DNA of 64,000 nt, from the NCBI RefSeq assembly GCF_030253575.1, contig NC_080561.1:31953564-32017563 (forward strand), read 5' to 3'. Both the position numbers and the translations under genes were made by a program. This stretch comes from Rhododendron vialii. Taxonomy: Eukaryota; Streptophyta; Magnoliopsida; Ericales; Ericaceae. Below are positions 61,664-64,000 of the stretch, piece after piece; positions within the stretch are counted from its first letter, which is position 1; every line of letters begins with the position of its first letter. The notes under the pieces are model-generated. The model did not search any database and was not told the DNA's origin. It worked only from the letters and a program-made list of their open reading frames with translations.

Positions 61664-62693
61664 ACTACCACCTCCTACTACTCTCTAGCTCTTAGAAACA
61701 TCACTTGTTTGAGGTATCATCTTTTCCTAGTTGTTCTACTCATTCGTTACTATACTTTTGATTCAGAAGCTTTTCACTCATAGAGAATCCCGTTCATGTT
61801 CATGTTTGGAATCGAAAATAAGAAATCTTAGTCCACGTGTGTTGAGAAAGATCGATAGATCATATTTGCCGAGATTAGGGTTAATCGTTCCCTATGGAAG
61901 TGTTGTCTCTGACTTCATTAATTCAAGCATGGCGAGAATTGATATGATTTGGGAAGAGACTTGTTGTGTCCATGATAGTAGGTGGTATTCCAAATGCAAT
62001 GTTGTAAGCGTTGTTTCTTTAAGTACCCTTGTTCGTTGGCCTAGTTGAGTCTTGTTAGAATTGTATTGAAATCTGTCCTTCGTAAAATTCGTTAAATTCT
62101 TGATATTTAAGGTAGTTGTTACGCAATCCATTCCTAGCTTTTCTTAGGTATATTCAAATTCTTGTGGCGAAGAATCCTATGACACATTTGCTATTGATGT
62201 TGACAACTGTTTCTTGTTCCCTATTTGAGGTCTTGTTTCTGACATTATCAGGTTTGAGATAAGCTTTCATTGGTCAGTTTAGGTCCCTCTATTACAACTA
62301 TCAGCTTCGTTATTTGCTTGTAATTGTTAATCTGCACAAGTTCTTACGTTACAACTTCTATTTAATAAACCCAATTCGTGCTCACATTCTTATTGATATA
62401 CAAATTCATTGGTACTGCTCAATTCAGACTTTGCTGCTACCGTTACCAATTTGGTGGTACCATTTGTCTTAATTCCATAACTATGAAATTGAGCGATTTG
62501 AACTTGTATCCTCTTTGTATCTGTTTGCTTGCATAGATCTATTTGGTTGGTTTGGACTTTATTGCTGCAGTCACTAGTCTATCTTTTGAAAATTGTTACC
62601 CTAGTTGAGTTCTTATGTTATAATTGGTGCAAAATCTTGTGGTGACAACCATTCTATTGTGGTTCCTCAACTCTGGAGGCACATGACTCGTTC
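61664..62693 (+). mobile_element. Remaining internal region of the Ty3/gypsy element, too decayed to read
   Basis: Apart from the protease-like scrap at about 61760, I could not recognise reverse transcriptase or integrase in any frame. The stretch is far too short for a complete pol region (normally over 3 kb), so most of it is deleted. Confidence 0.4.
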
Positions 62694-62776
62694 TGTAACG
62701 CTCAACCTTAATTTGTTGGAAGTTCACATCATTTCCGGTATTGGACAACAGAACTGTTAAAATGTGGGGCATTACA
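62694..62776 (+). repeat. Possible 3' LTR remnant (83 bp)
   Basis: It opens TGTAACGCTCAACCTTAATTT and closes GGGGCATTACA, like the two ends of the 58229-60560 LTR (TGTAAGGACCCGTAATTTC ... GGGCATGACA), with the interior deleted. Flanks do not form a matching duplication (GTAAC on the left of the element, AATTG on the right), so this is tentative. The following 62777-63674 holds no gene that I can see. Confidence 0.3.
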
Positions 62777-63674
62777 AATTGAAAAAAAAATGGAGGAGGG
62801 TTCTTGTTTCATTTGGTAGATAGAGGTGATTTTTTGAAAATTACCCATGAATAAAAGTAAATCCCGGTTTTCATATGTTTAAGTTTCTTATTTGATCCAT
62901 TGCGAGAAAATATATATTGGATGCAAACATTTTACTAGATTTATGCATTATAGTCATAGATGTCAAAGATTGTACGTAGTACATGTCAAAATGATCTCTC
63001 TAGACTCTAACGTTTTTGTAAAACTAAAAATTTTCAAAACTTGTTCGGTTTAGTGAGTTGCAACAAGAGTTTCTAAACAAAAATTGAACCCGAAAATTTG
63101 TTTGGTTCTCAATTCCCAACAGAATGGGGTGCATCTGCATGTTTTAACAAACCACAGGGTTGTTATGTGCCCATTTTTTAATTATAGGGGGTGTATCCTT
63201 ACATGACTCAAACCGTAAGAGGTTAAAGTGAACTTTGTCCTAATTTAAATTCAAAAAGTCTACTCTAGGTTGTCAGGTTGTTCCTTTCAAATTAAACACT
63301 TGTGTTTAATAAATTCAAGCCTAAGACTCCGCGCCATTTGTTATATAAGTCTCTTTATTTTGATTGCGACATAGTCTCAATCATCTACGTGGAAAAAAAA
63401 TTCAATGTAACGATTATTTGTAATGTTTGTCACTTGGAATAGAACCCACACATGCATGAGATCCACATCATTTGAGAGGACGTTACAAATAACTGTTATA
63501 ATCATTATATCATATTCGTTGTGAACAAAGTGGACCGACCTTTTCTTTCTAAGAAAATGCGATTCGTTGAGATAAATTGGTTATCCGATTAAGCTGATAC
63601 AGGAATGATTTGTACATCACGGTTAGCAAAATGAAATCGACATGGTGTATTGTTTGTGTTGGCCAGTTAGTTAA

Positions 63675-63802
63675 TCAAGTACTAGCTGCTTCCACATCTT
63701 CCTCCGAATCGCCAAAAACCCGGTTAAGTATCATGGCTAGTCGGACTCCACCCTGAGCAATCCGTTTCATGACAATCGGTAGCCTCGAATTGAAGTAATC
63801 AT
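63675..63802 (-). CDS. S1/P1-type endonuclease (ENDO/BFN family), last exon only
   Basis: These zinc-dependent nucleases degrade single-stranded DNA and RNA, are secreted or vacuolar, and are often induced in senescence and programmed cell death. The exon follows a TTGCAG acceptor at 63803 and reads DYFNSRLPIVMKRIAQGGVR then LAMILNRVFGDSEEDVEAAS and a stop at 63675. It matches the conserved C-terminal YF.SRLP.V..R.AQGG.RLA..LN segment of the plant family. Catalytic zinc-binding residues lie in upstream exons beyond 64000. Relatives often end close to LNRIF, so the acidic tail here is a small extension. No second exon is visible up to the window edge. Confidence 0.8.
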
Positions 63803-64000
63803 CTGCAATTTATAGGCACATATACACGTTTTTTTGTTAACTAGCTATCATCATTTTTGGTGGTGTGGACATGAGACATAGCGTAGGGAATTTGGGAAAA
63901 ATGAACAACCAAAAAGTTCCCCTGCTTTAATTGGTGCAAAAATAATTAAGTGTCATTGGAATTGCAAGGATTGAACTAGAAAAAGTTTATGTATGCTGTA

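Overview
The window is nuclear DNA of a flowering plant, most likely a eudicot. The evidence is long AT-rich introns with GT-AG junctions, plant-type gene families, (GA/CT)n microsatellites and many LTR, TRIM and MITE-type repeats. I cannot name the species from the sequence alone. About 80% of the window is intron, intergenic DNA or transposon debris.

Layout, left to right. 1-3420: 5' end of a minus-strand Ty3/gypsy element (LTR, primer-binding site, gag-like ORF). 4497-5389: hAT-type element with a perfect 8-bp target duplication, inserted about 300 bp before the next gene. 5695-30659 (+): an 11-exon type II inositol polyphosphate 5-phosphatase with an N-terminal WD40 region (FRA3/5PTase12-14 family). 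The exons join in frame to 1167 codons over 25 kb. Its introns hold two Ty1/copia fragments, two TRIMs, a 1.5-kb TIR element with a nested palindrome, and a tandem duplication. 33535-49349 (-): a 12-exon acetolactate synthase regulatory (small) subunit, 487 codons, convergent with the phosphatase gene. Its first intron carries a TRIM and its second is 6.2 kb. A composite TRIM nested in another repeat lies in its last intron. 49350-53800: intergenic. 53801-54112: MULE-type MITE with a 9-bp target duplication. 54476-56388 (+): the 5' half of a LETM1-like mitochondrial gene followed directly by coiled-coil and XH-domain exons of a Factor-of-DNA-methylation (FDM/IDN2) gene, a chimeric locus. 58229-about 62776 (+): degraded Ty3/gypsy (Tekay/Del-like) element with a 2.3-kb LTR carrying two tandem repeat arrays. 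63675-63802 (-): last exon of an S1/P1-type endonuclease (ENDO/BFN family) running off the right edge.

The host genes do not form a pathway. One acts in phosphoinositide/inositol phosphate signalling, one in plastid branched-chain amino acid synthesis and one is a vacuolar/secreted-type nuclease. The most notable points are the LETM1-FDM chimera, the composite TRIM with inverted terminal segments and a perfect 5-bp duplication, the nested double palindrome in intron 9 of the phosphatase gene, a possible 36-nt in-frame cassette exon in the ALS subunit gene, and a Gly-to-Val change in its second ACT domain.
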